A DNA stretch of 64,000 nt, from the NCBI GenBank assembly GCA_031841125.1, contig CM063111.1, positions 55,365,535 through 55,429,534 of the forward strand. Reading direction: 5' to 3'. The notes beneath the pieces were generated by a model, which saw only the letters and a program-made list of their open reading frames with translations, did no database searches and had not been told where the DNA came from. The stretch comes from Acanthococcus lagerstroemiae (lineage: Eukaryota; Arthropoda; Insecta; Hemiptera; Eriococcidae). This document shows positions 33,120 to 44,609 of this stretch, piece by piece (position 1 is the first letter of the stretch; each line of letters opens with the position of its first letter). A program made the translations under genes and the position numbers.

Positions 33120-33592
33120 TGAAACATGCTACTACAAAAGGGCATTGATCAAATTATTCAAGTTGTCCTGTCCCTGTGTAGGGTCATTCCATATGCATTT
33201 ATCCTTTTCTGTGATAAATAATAGACATGGCCAACAAAACAGTTTTCTACCATCTTCACAACAGGTTGACCACAAAATGTTTTCATATTGCAATACGTAA
33301 AAATGTCTAGGTAAAAATCGAACCACTTTTGTTTTGCTCAGTTTTCAAAAATGGTAATTTTGGTTTCGGCTATAAATCCTAATTTTTCATTAAAAGCAAA
33401 TCGCAAAAAAGGAAAATGTTTTTCAATAAGATCCCGAGTACGCATTTTGTGGGCAAGAAACTGAGCATTCAAACATAACGCGTTGACTAGTAGAAGAATA
33501 TAATCACGTTTCACTGTCAACTTCGATGTTCCTGTGTAGCCAGGCCGGGGCAAGTCTGACTCAAAGCGCTTCCAGAACGCAACTAAACGCAC
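33120..33592 (-). pseudogene. hAT-type (ZMYM/TTF zinc finger) transposase fragment
   Basis: On the minus strand: RKLFCWPCLLFITEKDKCIW, then DNLNNLINALL (33132-33326). This is the TTF-type zinc finger at the start of many hAT transposases and related ZMYM1-like proteins. Upstream on the same strand (33592-33338) is an 84-residue frame without a motif I know, not clearly joined to it. The catalytic domain is missing. Confidence 0.6.
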
Positions 33593-35890
33593 AGGTTTCG
33601 TCGCGTTGAAAATGCTAGTGTGTTTTTGTGTTGGTATAACACAGTCGTGGCGCGTAAGTCGTGCAATGTTACGTGCAGTACGGAAAAGAAGCGTTAGATC
33701 AAACGCATACTCGCTGGCCTATATGAATTTTGTACATATGCGAGGATTGCTGAACGCCGAATGGTATATGCTTCTATCTCCCGTGAATTTATTAGATTAG
33801 GCGTAAGCATCGTATGCGTCAATACAGTCGCTGTTTTGCCCAATGTTTGGAGTCGATGTTGTATAATATGAAAACTTATTTTCTTGGAAATTTTCAGGGT
33901 AAGCGGCGCTTACCTTGCTTGCCTGGAATGCACGCCACTGGTAAAAAGTGTCTCCCAGGTTCCCTTATTCCTTCAACGGCCTCACAGCCGACCTATGAAA
34001 AATTTCAGATGATTCTGCTTCTCATTTCACGCCCACTCAACCCGTGCTTTCCCGCTTCGGCCGTTCGGTCTTCTCTGTTTTCAGAAAAGCTCGGCGCGTC
34101 TCCTTTTTCCGCCACTTCGTTAAATTTTCTTTTTCGCCGTTCAAAAGCGCTAAAGCTGTTTAAAATTTTCCCATTACAGTTACGCGTTTCGCTCTCGAGT
34201 TTCTTTGCTTTTGAATTTTTAATTCGAATTCCATCGCGTCGCGTCGCCCGCAGGCAACGGGTACCACACCGTTAAACTGTATTGAATAATTGAGACAATA
34301 AATAACGTACTCGTAAAACTCGCGCGCGGTTAAAAATTTTATTTTGTGAGAAAAAATGTTTTTTTTTTTCCACTTTTCACCGGGGCACCATTCGTCAGAG
34401 TGTTTCACGGAGCGCAGCAGAGAGACGCGGAAATAAAACGAAAATTATTTATAGAGGCTTTTCTCTTCCTTTCTGGTCGGTTCTCTCCTTTTTTTCCCCC
34501 GTCTTTCTTTTTCTATGTGTATCTGTTTTCCTCTCCTGTAAGCGGTCCAGTGTTACCCCGTCTATTCGTGCGACTGTATATAGTATTAATATAATGTTAC
34601 GTATATACGAACGCCTTTTTTCAGGCGTTCGTAAATCAAATTTCGGTATTTCGTTCGGTTTCCTGTGTGTGTCGGCGTGTGTGTACGATGCTATTTATGT
34701 GTACGGGCGCAAATGATATACGCGACTGAGATGAGACCGAAAAGATGGCAGGAAGGAGACAGACTGCGAAGGAAGGTGTACGTATATAATATTGCGATAT
34801 TATATACAATTCTGCGCGCAATAACGAAAGAATTTTCGCCGGCTGGCGTCGTCCTCATCCTCCGTCCTCGTATATGCTTCCCATCTTGTACTCCTACGCC
34901 AAATTGTCACCCGGTTTGATCGAATACGCGTCGCAGAAGTCGCGTCGTCGGCCCCGGCGGAACGGAACGGAGTGGCACGGAGCAGACTGGGAGACGTGTG
35001 TATGACTTACACATTCGCTCTGCTCCACATAGTCGACATCAGCGATCCGAAAAAGATAGGAAGGGAAAAAAATGGTATTTATGTGTATACCTATTCGCAG
35101 TGGGATCGATCAGGTGGAGTGAGTCGGGGCAGAATGGAGCAGCGGGACCAAGGCTGCGGCAACTTTCGCGCGCGCCAGTCCGCGATGCGGTGTACGCGAA
35201 CAAAATGTAAATAAATTACTGGAGCGCGATGCGGTGCGATGGTGCCGGCGAATAAATTCATCGTCGCGGCCCGACCGACCGAACAGCCAGCGCACCGGGA
35301 TGATCGAGGGTACGCCGTGTTTCGAGCGAACTCGTTAAGGACGAGGTGGTGGAAACGATATCCTCGGGGCTAGAGCTAAATTGCTATTTTAACGTCATAA
35401 CGCGAAGAACATCTCACATTAATGGAAAGCCGAAAAGTACCGCGCTGGCGCCTTTTGTTTTTTCACGGAAACAAAAAGCCCGCGTCGAAATCGAGAAAAT
35501 CGTATATTTTTCGGGTCGGTAGCATGTTCTGCCGGCCTCGAGCCTGGCTCACCAGTGCCGACAAATTCGGCATTGTCGCTTCATCTGCACCCTGCCCTAG
35601 AATAGTAAAATGTTCGCCGGCGAATGCTGGGGCGCTTTGAAACTACGCCTCGCATTCGTAATATGTACTTGAAGATGGTGTTGACAAGCTTTACATTTCC
35701 CAGAGACTGGGGGACAAGAGCTCGCTTGGAATATGTTCGCGAATATTCTGAGTGGTTCCTTATATGATTACGCTCTTGGCGCATCCATAATTTCCTTGTT
35801 GAACGAAAACTGTCCGGCCATCTATTGACATTTTCATGTCTTTACTTCGGCACATGAATTCGGAAAAATGTTACTCTCACGCGCCACGTT
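33593..35890. other. probable single-copy DNA, no gene recognised
   Basis: A long stretch with CpG-rich parts (34.9-35.3 kb), pyrimidine runs (34340-34520) and a short hairpin ACGAACGCC/GGCGTTCGT at 34608-34634. Open frames have no family motif. The texture differs from the surrounding repeats, so this may be ancestral intergenic or intronic DNA. Confidence 0.4.

Positions 35891-35930
<40 letters not shown>
35891..35930. repeat. (AAT)n microsatellite
   Basis: About thirteen ATA/AAT trinucleotide units in a row. Confidence 0.95.
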
Positions 35931-36072
35931 CTACTGACTGGACTGACTGACTAACTGACTGATTCAGCATTTCACTCGCCTGCGAGTTGCACACTCTATC
36001 AGCCTGTATTCCCATGCGAGCATCACGTTCCTTGTACCAGCCTGCGAGCTACGCTCTGCTAGTGCATTATCT

Positions 36073-36263
36073 TGCAGACGAGTCTGCAACCTCGGGGGAG
36101 CATTTTCATGTCGTCTTCTACGCTCCGCAGAGCTCGTTGCGCTCCATATTTTTTGACGCGCTCATTTTTTGGACGCTACGTTCGCTGGACGACGACATTC
36201 TCATGTCGGCGCAATCCGCGAAGCAGACATGAAAATGCTCTCCCGTGGTTGCAGATTCATCTG
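36073..36263. mobile_element. foldback element flanked by TGACTGAC words
   Basis: Inverted ends of about 38 bp: GCAGACGAGTCTGCAACCTC with GGGAGCATTTTCATGTC on the left, and their diverged complement ending GCAGATTCATCTGC on the right. ACTGACTGATTCAGCA and TGCTGACTGATTGACTGG lie outside. The word TTGTGTGCCAAAGTAGACG just beyond matches 16523, tying it to the 16-kb repeat field. Confidence 0.7.
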
Positions 36264-36547
36264 CAAAATGATGTGCTGACTGATTGACTGGACTGACTTT
36301 CCGTTGTGTGCCAAAGTAGACGTAAAAATGTCAAAATACAGAAGTCGCTGGTGAAATTTTTTTCATTAGTTTTTCATAATCCGAATCAAATTGGAATGAT
36401 CTGGGCTACGAATTTTCAGTTTATTTACAAAGTATCGATGTGTCATTGATTTTTGGAATTGTGTTATTACGTGACCCTGGAGTCAAATTGGTCTGCACCC
36501 TCGCAAATCCATGCTGTCACTAGTGTCTCTTCTCGCTTCTAACCAGG

Positions 36548-36652
36548 CCCGTAGCTAATTGCTTGTGTGTGCCAGGGCATTTGATATTTCAACCAAGGCA
36601 CGAAGGTACAACACAACTTTATTATTGTTGCTAAAACCCTTTTTATTCATTT

Positions 36653-36683
<31 letters not shown>

Positions 36684-37915
36684 GTGCTAGCCAGAGTTTT
36701 GCCCTGACTGCCCTGGTGTTACAGCTGCAGACCTGTAATTAACAGTTCGAATTTCTCTTACGAGAGGCAAAATTGTCTCCTTTTAGCTCTATCTCATAGT
36801 TCTTGAAAAGAATGAACTTTTATTAGGTAGATTGACGGACTAGTCAGAAATGATGTCCCCTCGCCGAAATTTCAAACCGTTTTGCTCTAGCTGTCTCCAG
36901 TCAAAATCAATTTAAGTTTATCCACTTCGTCTCAGGAAATAAAAGAGATTTCGAAAATATATATTTGTGTGTTATATTGCATATTCAATGTGTTGAAGGC
37001 GTTATCACATTGACATTTTCATTTTCGCCTACACTCTTGCAAGTATTTTAAAAATATGGTAACGCCTACAAGTCGAATATGCAATACAACACACATCAAT
37101 GTGCATTTTCGAAATTTCTCTCTTTCTAGAGGGAACTGGAAAAATGCGAATAACTTGGGCCTGGAGACAGCTAGAGCAACATTTTTTGAAATTTTGGTAA
37201 GAGGAGATCATTTCTGACAAAATGAAGGTAATGAAACGTTCGAATTCCTTATGCGAGAGGCAAAATTTTCTCTGTTTAGCTGTATCTCAAACAGGCTTGA
37301 GAAAAATGAGCTTTTATTAGGTAGACTGACAGACTAGTCTGAAATGATGTCCTCTCACCGAGATTTCAGCCCGTTTTGCTCTAGCTGTCTCCATGCCAAA
37401 GTTATTCGTATTTTTTTCAGCTCCCCTCAGTAAAAGAGAAATTTTGGAAATGTATATTGGTATGTGTTGTATTGCATATTGAATGTGTTGAAGGCGTTAT
37501 CACATTGACGTTTTAATTTTCGTCTACACTCTCGCTAATATGTATTAATGTGGTAACGCCTTCAACATATTGAATATGCAATACAACACATACCAATATA
37601 CATTTTCGAAATTTCTCTTTTACTGAGAGGAACTGAAAAAAAAATGCGGATAACTTTGGCCTGGAGACAGGTAGAGCGAAACGATTTGAAATTCTGATAA
37701 GATGAGATCATTTCTGACAAAATGAAGGGAAATGAAACAGTCCCATAGCTAACTGCATGTGCGTTCCTAGGCATTTGATATTTACAGATTTACACCAGGG
37801 CAGAGGGTACAACACAACTTCATTATTTTTGCTAAAACTTTTTTTTTTTTTACGTTAGAAAGTGCTAGTCACGGCTTTGTCCTGACTGCCCTGTTGTTAC
37901 TTACAGGCCTGCTTC
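36548..37915. repeat. two tandem palindromes between direct repeats
   Basis: Outer direct repeats of about 180 bp (36548-36735 and 37745-37915; TAGCTAAYTGC, GGTACAACACAACTT, CCTGACTGCCCTG) enclose two head-to-tail units of about 490 bp (about 36745-37235 and 37238-37735). Each unit is itself a palindrome with arms near 180 bp (GTTTTGCTCTAGCTGTCTCC facing its complement; centre GAAGGCGTTA/TAACGCC). Both units share AATGATGTCC, TTTTATTAGGTAGA and ATATTGCATATT. No coding capacity. A foldback transposon that duplicated in tandem is the simplest reading. Confidence 0.8.
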
Positions 37916-39150
37916 TTAACTGAACTGAATTGCAAACTTCCGAAACTGCATTCAGTCGCTGCATCCGCATAAAATTAACCTGCCCCGTCTTCTCGTTCCT
38001 TCTCTCTCCTTTTTTCTAGTCTCTCGCTTTTTCTCGTCTTTTCTCGCTCGCTCTCCCATTGCACTGCTTTTCTCTTTCCAGATTTTCTTGCAGCATTTGT
38101 TCCGTATTTTGTGGTACCACTATCCAGCCCCCGCTGTTTCCCTCAAATCCCCGATTTCAGTTGCCTTAGAATGAGATCCCATCCTCGAACCGGCCCCAGT
38201 GCTTCTGCGACGCATTCGCACCCCAGGCTCGCTAGCTGTTTCTTGCTTCCTCCAAGTCTACTTCTATCCACCTAGATCTCCCGCTTACCTCAGGTCCCTT
38301 TTGCTTGCCCGTACGACTATCCTCTCCTCTCGCACCTAGATCTTCCGCTTATCTCAGGTTTCTTTTTCTTGCTCGTGAGGCTGTCCTCTGCTCTCGAAGA
38401 TACATTTTTGTATCAATCGTCTAATCGTACTGCCTGGTCACTTCCTGTGTAGCACGATACGAACATCTAACAAACATCTTTTGTTTGCTGCATTTCTATC
38501 CCTACATCCGGTGCGTGACCTTTTCAATACCACGTTCTTCTTCTTTTATTCTCTTTACTCATTCTCTACCGATCGGCCAGATAGGAAATTAGTATTTAGT
38601 TTTGAGTTTTATGTTTCGTAGTCAAGACATTTGTTCGGTTATAGCTTCGTGCAACCTTAGTTCAGCTACAGTTCAGTCATAGTTCAGTTACAGCTCTGCC
38701 ACAGTGTATACGCTTAAGTTCTCGCATCAAGACTTACTTTTGCTATTCGATCGACCCATACACGCTCTCGTTCTTTTGTTTTCGTATGCCAACTAAATAC
38801 TCTCTCGTGCAAAATCCCGAAAAACTTCGCTTCTCTTACAAGCTATCCATTACCTCCAATTTCACACCGCTGCCGAGATTAGTGTGTTGCTAACTAGCTC
38901 TGCTAGGCCTCGCCGTAGTACCCTCTGGAACCTACAGTGTTTCAGGCGAAGCCAGTTCGAACTTGTCATCTTGTCACCATCTTATCTATAGATCTTTATC
39001 CCCAATCCCATTACCACTATCGATTTCTCTTGAATATCAGCTGGGAACCAAAGTATTGCAAAGTAAGTCGGCTAGGCCTCTTTTAGGCGAAGCCAGCACC
39101 AGGACGTTCCTCCGGATCCGAGGTTTCCTTTGATTTCTCTTGCGTACATG
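37916..39150. repeat. unassigned, with a 63-bp duplication and SINE-B lead
   Basis: No gene recognised. CACCTAGATCTYCCGCTTA is repeated at about 38270 and 38333, followed by CTCAGGT and TGCTCGT/TGCCCGT. TTTCTCTTG..GCTGGGAA occurs at 39020 and 39132, and GCTAGGCCTC with GGCGAAGCCAG at 38900 and 39070, a diverged local duplication leading into SINE-B. Strongly pyrimidine-rich at 37980-38060. Confidence 0.45.
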
Positions 39151-39570
39151 CTGGGAAGTCGCTCCAGTTGAGTGGTTAACGTGACCGTTTCGGAATCCTT
39201 GCGTTTCGGGTTCGAGTCTCACCAGCGGCAGAAAGCTAATGATATTCGACTACCCCGCTAACACTAGCGAACCACAGTATCAGTCGAGGTGGAAAGATAA
39301 CACGCACTATAACTCCGCCAGTTCAACTGAACAAGGCATTACACTCGCAGGACATGTTACTACCAGATCGGAAAGATACGGTACAGTGCGTGTGCACGTC
39401 GTAGACAGCTTACTTAACGTTGTGAAAACACATGACTGGTCAGTGGATTGCGGTTGCACACTCTTCGGCATAGAGAAGGAAAATTAACGCAACAAATCGC
39501 CGGGAAAGCATTGGCAAACTACCCCAGCTAACCATGTCTCGAAAGTCGCTCGTCAGAAGCCGAGTTATGT
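39151..39570 (+). repeat. SINE family B, copy 2
   Basis: Plus-strand copy, collinear with 2938-3330. tRNA-like head GCTCCAGTTGAGTGGTTAAC with A-box TTGAGTGG and B-box GGGTTCGAGTCTC (39169-39225). The body has AAAGCTAATGATATTCGACT, GTCGAGGTGGAAAG, GGACATGTTACTACCAGATC and GTGCGTGTGCACG. The terminal block GGGAAAGCATTGGCAAACTA lies near 39500. Better preserved promoter boxes than copy 1. Confidence 0.75.
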
Positions 39571-39599
39571 AAACTCACTTTTGGCTCTTATTGTGGAAG

Positions 39600-40184
39600 A
39601 TATTTTTTATACTACTTGATCAGAAGCGGCAATGTTTTTTGCTGACATGGTCTGTATTAAAAAAAAATTTATATTTATTTATTTATTTATTTATTTAAAT
39701 TAGAGACATGTGATTTTTTTGTGCGTAATTAATTCAAAAATTTAATCTGCTCAGTTAATTATTACAAAGTACAGGCTCACAGTCTTGTCCTCTTGTCTTC
39801 AGTTTGTTCAGGTGCACAAACAGCATATACAGGTAGTGGCCAGTAAAAACGTAACGACGATTAACAACAAACAGTAACAGCTGTACTACGTCGTGAATAT
39901 TTAAATGCGTTTGTAAGTTCCTATTTTGTAATTTGCTCTGTGGCCGAGTGGTTAGAGACAATCGCTACAATTCAGTCAAATGTTTCAATGGACGCGGGTT
40001 CAATTCCCCAATACAAAATTACTGGCCAGCAATTCTTTCCTGTAAAAACGCTTTACATTGAGAGGCGTTTACTTTATACGTAGGTTTCATAAGCACTCGA
40101 TGCATGAATGGTAGGCGCTTATTGTCGTCCATAAAACACCAATGTAAACATTGCCTTTCTGATCAAGTAGTATAAAAACGATAT
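39600..40184. mobile_element. 585-bp inverted-repeat element enclosing a tRNA-like unit
   Basis: Ends are inverted: ATACTACTTGATCAGAAG (39609) and CTGATCAAGTAGTAT (40159) within about 35-bp arms reaching GCAATGTTT/AAACATTGC. Inside are an (ATTT)n run at 39675-39698 and a tRNA-like segment at 39935-40020. It is either a DNA transposon that captured a SINE or a SINE inserted into a MITE. Confidence 0.65.
39935..40020 (+). repeat. tRNA-Ser-like sequence, SINE head
   Basis: CTCTGTGGCCGAGTGGTTAG carries a canonical A-box (TGGCCGAGTGG), and CGCGGGTTCAATTCCCC carries a B-box. The long spacing and the TGGCCGAGTGG start resemble serine tRNA with a long variable arm. The short complementary pair ATTTTGTA/TACAAAAT brackets the unit. 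The arms do not make a good cloverleaf, so it is a tRNA-derived promoter and not a tRNA gene. Confidence 0.55.
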
Positions 40185-42351
40185 ATAATGTCAGCGTGTT
40201 CTGATCTCTTGTGATTCACTGTGATGCAACTTTGATTCTTTTCAAAAAGAAGAATCGTAGAGTTAATACCAGTACTGCTGCAAAAACATTCAGCCACTCC
40301 TCAAAACTCACTGCATAAAGTCTATTTGCGCCTGTCCTTGAAACTCTCAGCATAAAATTCATCGACGCTTTTTCAAGTCCCGTAGAGGGATTTTTATTTT
40401 GTGACCACCTGGAACTTTAACCTATAATGAATAATGGAGAACAGAAAACGAGTCTCAATTATTGTAAGTACAATGAACGTCGCGTTTCGTTACAGCGTCA
40501 TAGTGAACATTATAAATGATCATCATTTAAAAATGATTCAGTAACTAATAATTACTGAATAAATGTTTTGTTGGGGAAAAAAAAAAAAAAAACAGAAGAG
40601 ACGTTGGAACGCTTTCCTGTAAAAGTGCTCCCAGTCTAACTTTGTAAATGTAAGTAACTTTTGGTAATTTTTGGTTAATTCCGGAGTTAGACGAAATTGG
40701 GTTTAAAAGGTTAATCTTGAGTCATATTTGTTCGAATTGGAGCGCTCTTGATTGCATTTAGCCATTTTCGTAGTTATTGCTCAGTTGTTCGTTTGGTCTA
40801 CCTTGGTCAAATTTGATCGTTTTTGGACGTATCTGGCTTGTTTGTTATTTTAGTCGAATTTGGTCTGTCTGGGCCATATTTGGTTATATTGGACATGTGT
40901 AGTGGTTTTTGAACATGCTCGGTCGTTTTTGTCGATTTCAGTCATTTAATGGTTCCTGGCCACGTTTGGCAGGTTTTAATTGTTCTTGATTTGTTAATGG
41001 AATTGGTTTACTTTTTTCTGCTAAGCTATAGTCGTCCCTGGTTACATTTGGTTGAATTCAGTCGGATGTGATTATTTTAAGGTTGATTCCAGTCCGATGT
41101 GATCGTTATAGTGGCCTTTGATCCAAGAATGTGAAATCGGAGTCAAAGTCTGAGACGACCAAAAGTCGTTAAAAATATCAGAAATTGAGAGTCGCCTCTG
41201 AGAGCTAAATTTGCTAAAATTTGGAGAAGGCTCACAAGAGTCGAAGATACAGTTTACTTGTTGGAAGACGCTAGAGTTGGTTCAAATCCAAGAGTCATCT
41301 TCTCCGGGTAGTCGGAGGTTTCAAAAATCCAATGTTGGTGTCAATTTGCCACCAAGTTCTGAATTGAGGTATCAGGTGGTAGAAGGCTTAACCGTAATGT
41401 TCAATGGCGTCAAAATATTTGTGAGTCTATTTTCGTCGACCAGACTCACTAAAATCTGTGCTCCCTTTCCCCTTTGCTCGCGGTAATTTCAAAAGTAGCA
41501 GTGGAAAAGGCTGGTGGAATAGTCGAATCGATAACAGGCTTTTATTTAACGTTAAACTTTACCCGCGTGTACGGTACCGACGGCCATTACGAGCACTTCT
41601 TAATAACGGTTGCGAGACGAACACCGTCGAATACAAAATACAAATTTCGTCCCTTGTCATTATTCGAATCCGTCTGGCAGTGGGTCAGCCACCATTAGCA
41701 GCACGTTGTACATGTATACGAAAAGGTTTTCGCCTCCTCGCAGCTTCAACTTCACTCCGGTCATTAATTTGCGCCGTTAAATTTCCACGCTCATAGTTCT
41801 GTGTAACGAACTGAATGCCGCGGTGCTCGTCATCGGTAATTTTATATCGTCGAGTTCGAGCCAATGTGCCCCTGACCGACCCGTGCTTCTGCGACGGCAG
41901 AAAGCAAACCACACAATTTTGACGGCCGTACTCTCTGCCTCCTGCGCCAGTCGTGCCATCCGTCCAGCAGCAGTCGTAATCATCGAGTCAAAGACAATCG
42001 CTTAGCTATGCAAATGACAAATCCGAAAGTGGAAAACGCTTGTCTGCCGGTCCCATCTTCGAACGACTGGAGAGAGTCGAGAAAACGCGATAGGCAGGCT
42101 CTGGTTCTCTCTGTCTGAAATGGCGAACCATGATAAATGACTCAAGTAACTCGGGTCTTTGAATCCGAATTTTTCATTAGTTGTATCAAGTTTCTTTGAA
42201 AACTGTCTAAGGTCTCCATCTAAGGCTGTCTGAATTAAGAGCAGTGATGTGTTCCGAAGTACATAGGTAGTCGCTAACTGAGACTAAAATTCTTACGGCC
42301 CATCAACGTTACCTATCGGTGTTTCAACGCTGTAGTTGGATACTTTGGTTT
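40185..42351. other. unassigned, with G/T-rich degenerate repeats
   Basis: No gene recognised. At 40740-41110 the sequence is an irregular array of TTTGGTCG/TTTGGTTA-like words (TTTGGTC, TTGGTTAC, AATTTGGTC). The remainder has no motif that I can identify. Confidence 0.4.
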
Positions 42352-43092
42352 ATTAGCTATCCATTGATACCACGCCGAGCTCATTTGATTGAAAACTCGC
42401 TGTTCCAGACCAATTTGAAAGAAACCATATGCATTGACCCCTACAAGTTTTTTAAAGATTTTTTTAATGAAGGGAAAAAAGCATACGATTACAGAGTTTT
42501 TTATTAATCATCATCTTCATTAAGTACACGAATATCTTTTTCAAAATAAGCGCCATTCACGGCTATACAGACGTCCATTCTTTCTTGCCATTTATCGAAC
42601 GTTTTCGCGTATTCCGCCGCTGGTAAGGAGGAGAAAAACTTGTGCGCCGCAGTGATGCGACTTCTTGATTTGTGTTGAATTAACGACCCTGTAAGGCTGC
42701 CTTTAGTTGAGGGAATAACCAAAAGTCGCAGGGTGCGAGGTCAGGACTGTACGGGGGGTGGGGGTGAATTGTGATTTTTTTAGAAGTCATCACCGCGGTG
42801 CAGATGTTTTTCTCCTCCTTGCCGGCGGCGGAATACGCGAAAACGTTCGATAAATGGCAAGAACGAATGGACGCCTGTATAGCCGTGAATGGCGCTTATT
42901 TTGAAAAAGATACTCGTGTACTTTATGAAGATGATGATTAATAAAAAATCTTGTGATCGTATGCTTTTTTTCCTTCTTTAAAAAATTCTTTAAAAAACCT
43001 GTAGGGGTCAACGCATATGGTTTCTTTCAAATTGGTCTGGAACAGCGAGTTTTCAGTCAAATGAGCTCGGCATGGTATCAACCGATAGCTGA
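42352..43092. mobile_element. palindrome built from a mariner-like 3' end
   Basis: Arms 42352-42665 (314 bp) and 42782-43092 (311 bp) are diverged reverse complements with a 116-bp spacer. Both arms encode the C-terminus of a mariner-like transposase (FDKWQERMD, CIAVNGAYFEKD, ending EDDD). The left-arm copy continues into the spacer as one reading direction, the right-arm copy does not. So this is a transposase 3' end plus UTR with an inverted duplicate of its last part. Confidence 0.85.
42504..42780 (-). pseudogene. mariner-like transposase C-terminal fragment
   Basis: On the minus strand: HPPYSPDLAPCDFWLFPQLK (42696-42760), which contains the last catalytic Asp of the mariner DDD/D triad. 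After a stop and frameshift come FSSLPAAEYAKTFDKWQERM and CIAVNGAYFEKD, the usual C-terminus of these transposases. The first two catalytic Asp are absent, so it is inactive. Confidence 0.8.
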
Positions 43093-44609
43093 TGGAAATG
43101 TTTTTTTTTTCACTGAGACCAATGTAGGCCCTCAAGATGGGAATTCGCTCTTGCTTCTTAGCTGATTTTTTTCGAAATCAACTATCCGTCTTCGTCTAAC
43201 TGTGGGGGAAGGGAAGTAAACTTTTCTGGAATTTTCTCGGAAATGAAAGCTAACAGCTGCGCTGTAAGTCGAAATGGATCGTACCAATTGTAATGGAATC
43301 CATGCATTTGGATGATTAAGCAACTTCAAGAATAGAATGAATAGCAAAACCTGTTGGTATGGAGGGAAGGAGGAGGGGTTCAGGTCTTCAATTTGCCATA
43401 TCTCCTTCACGGTACCTTCGATCGAAAAATAGGTATGTAAGAACTATTTTTGAAGGTTTTGCCACTACGGTTCAGTCGGGTCGCTCCATGACTGAGTGGT
43501 ATACTGCTCGTCATTGGGACTGCAAGCGCGAAAGAGTCGCCCTCTGCAACTTTAGGCACGTGAAAAAAAGGAACTACTGAAACCCTACACATTTTAGAAA
43601 AATTTGTCAGATTGAAATAAAAGTGGTTTCAATGGAAAGGAAATTTTTGTGCTACAAATTTTTTTCTATTCATTTTTTCGATAAACGCTTTTGTTTTCGT
43701 AATATTTTGAGATTTCTTCATACACCTGTAAATGATAAATTCCCCTGGATCAGGGTTTCAAGGTAAACGACAACAGCGCGCCACCGCTTTCAACCGCCCC
43801 ATTTACGACACAGTTTGATTTCCAGTGTCAGAACAGTAGCGAACTGGTTTTCTTGTAATACTAGTTTCTTTATCTCCCTGCAAATATCTCAGCGAATCGA
43901 GCGACCGCAGTGCCATTTGAGGTGGACACATGGCGTGCTTCGCAATCAGCCACTAATTCTTGGATACTCGCAGAATGCATCACCACTAGTATATCTGAAG
44001 AGTTGGTGCTGTCCTTTGCGTGTCTCTTGGGTTGCTTACTCAACGTAACAATACCCGTACACACAAGTGTTTGGCATAGAGGAGGAAATATTCGAAGGCA
44101 ACAAAATGTGGAGATAGTAATGGCCAACTACTCCGACCATCCCACCGAGTTAGCCGTGGGATGAGTTCTGACAGGCGCCGACATTAGGATACAGATGTGT
44201 CTCTAGAAGAGAGAGCGTAGGCGTATTCTGTTTTTTTCTCATATATGAGGCAACAGAGAGGATATAAGGAAGCGCAGAGTGTTCCAGAGGAAATGTCCAG
44301 CAGAACTGACCTACAAATAGGCTCGTTTTACCTTCTTTTTCATTTGATGCAGTAATTTGAGTGAGGTGTTCAGCTTTTCATAAATACTAAGGTTTTATAG
44401 GCTCGGTTGTGAAGTTGGATGGAGAGGATACATTCTCGTCAGTTCTATTTTTTCCTCATGTAAATGAAACGATTGGAATTAATTCCATTATTGGTAATTA
44501 TTCTCGATGAATGGGAAGAAACTGTTGGATCTCATAAGCAATCAACAAATGTTACCTGTGGTCCTATTAGAACCAGCCTATATATGTAGCTGGAGCCTTC
44601 TGATCTATC
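43093..44609. repeat. unassigned, with a possible third SINE-B copy
   Basis: No gene recognised. 43905-44150 aligns loosely with the SINE-B body (GAGGTGGACAC, TTACTCAACGT, GGCATAGAGGAGGAAAT, TAATGGCCAACTACTCCGACC), and 43480-43530 (GTCGCTCCATGACTGAGTGG) resembles its tRNA-like head. If both belong together, the copy is split by about 370 bp of AT-rich DNA. Confidence 0.4.

Noticed and set aside
36653..36683. CRISPR-like or satellite array around the poly(T) run
   Set aside because: No regular spacer/repeat alternation anywhere in the window; these are homopolymers and microsatellites in eukaryotic DNA.
39935..40020. Functional tRNA-Ser gene
   Set aside because: A- and B-boxes are good, but acceptor and anticodon arms do not pair well and the unit lies in a repeat.
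43407..43592. Clear SINE-B head at 43480
   Set aside because: GTCGCTCCATGACTGAGTGG resembles the head, but no B-box follows, so I mention it only within the unassigned interval.
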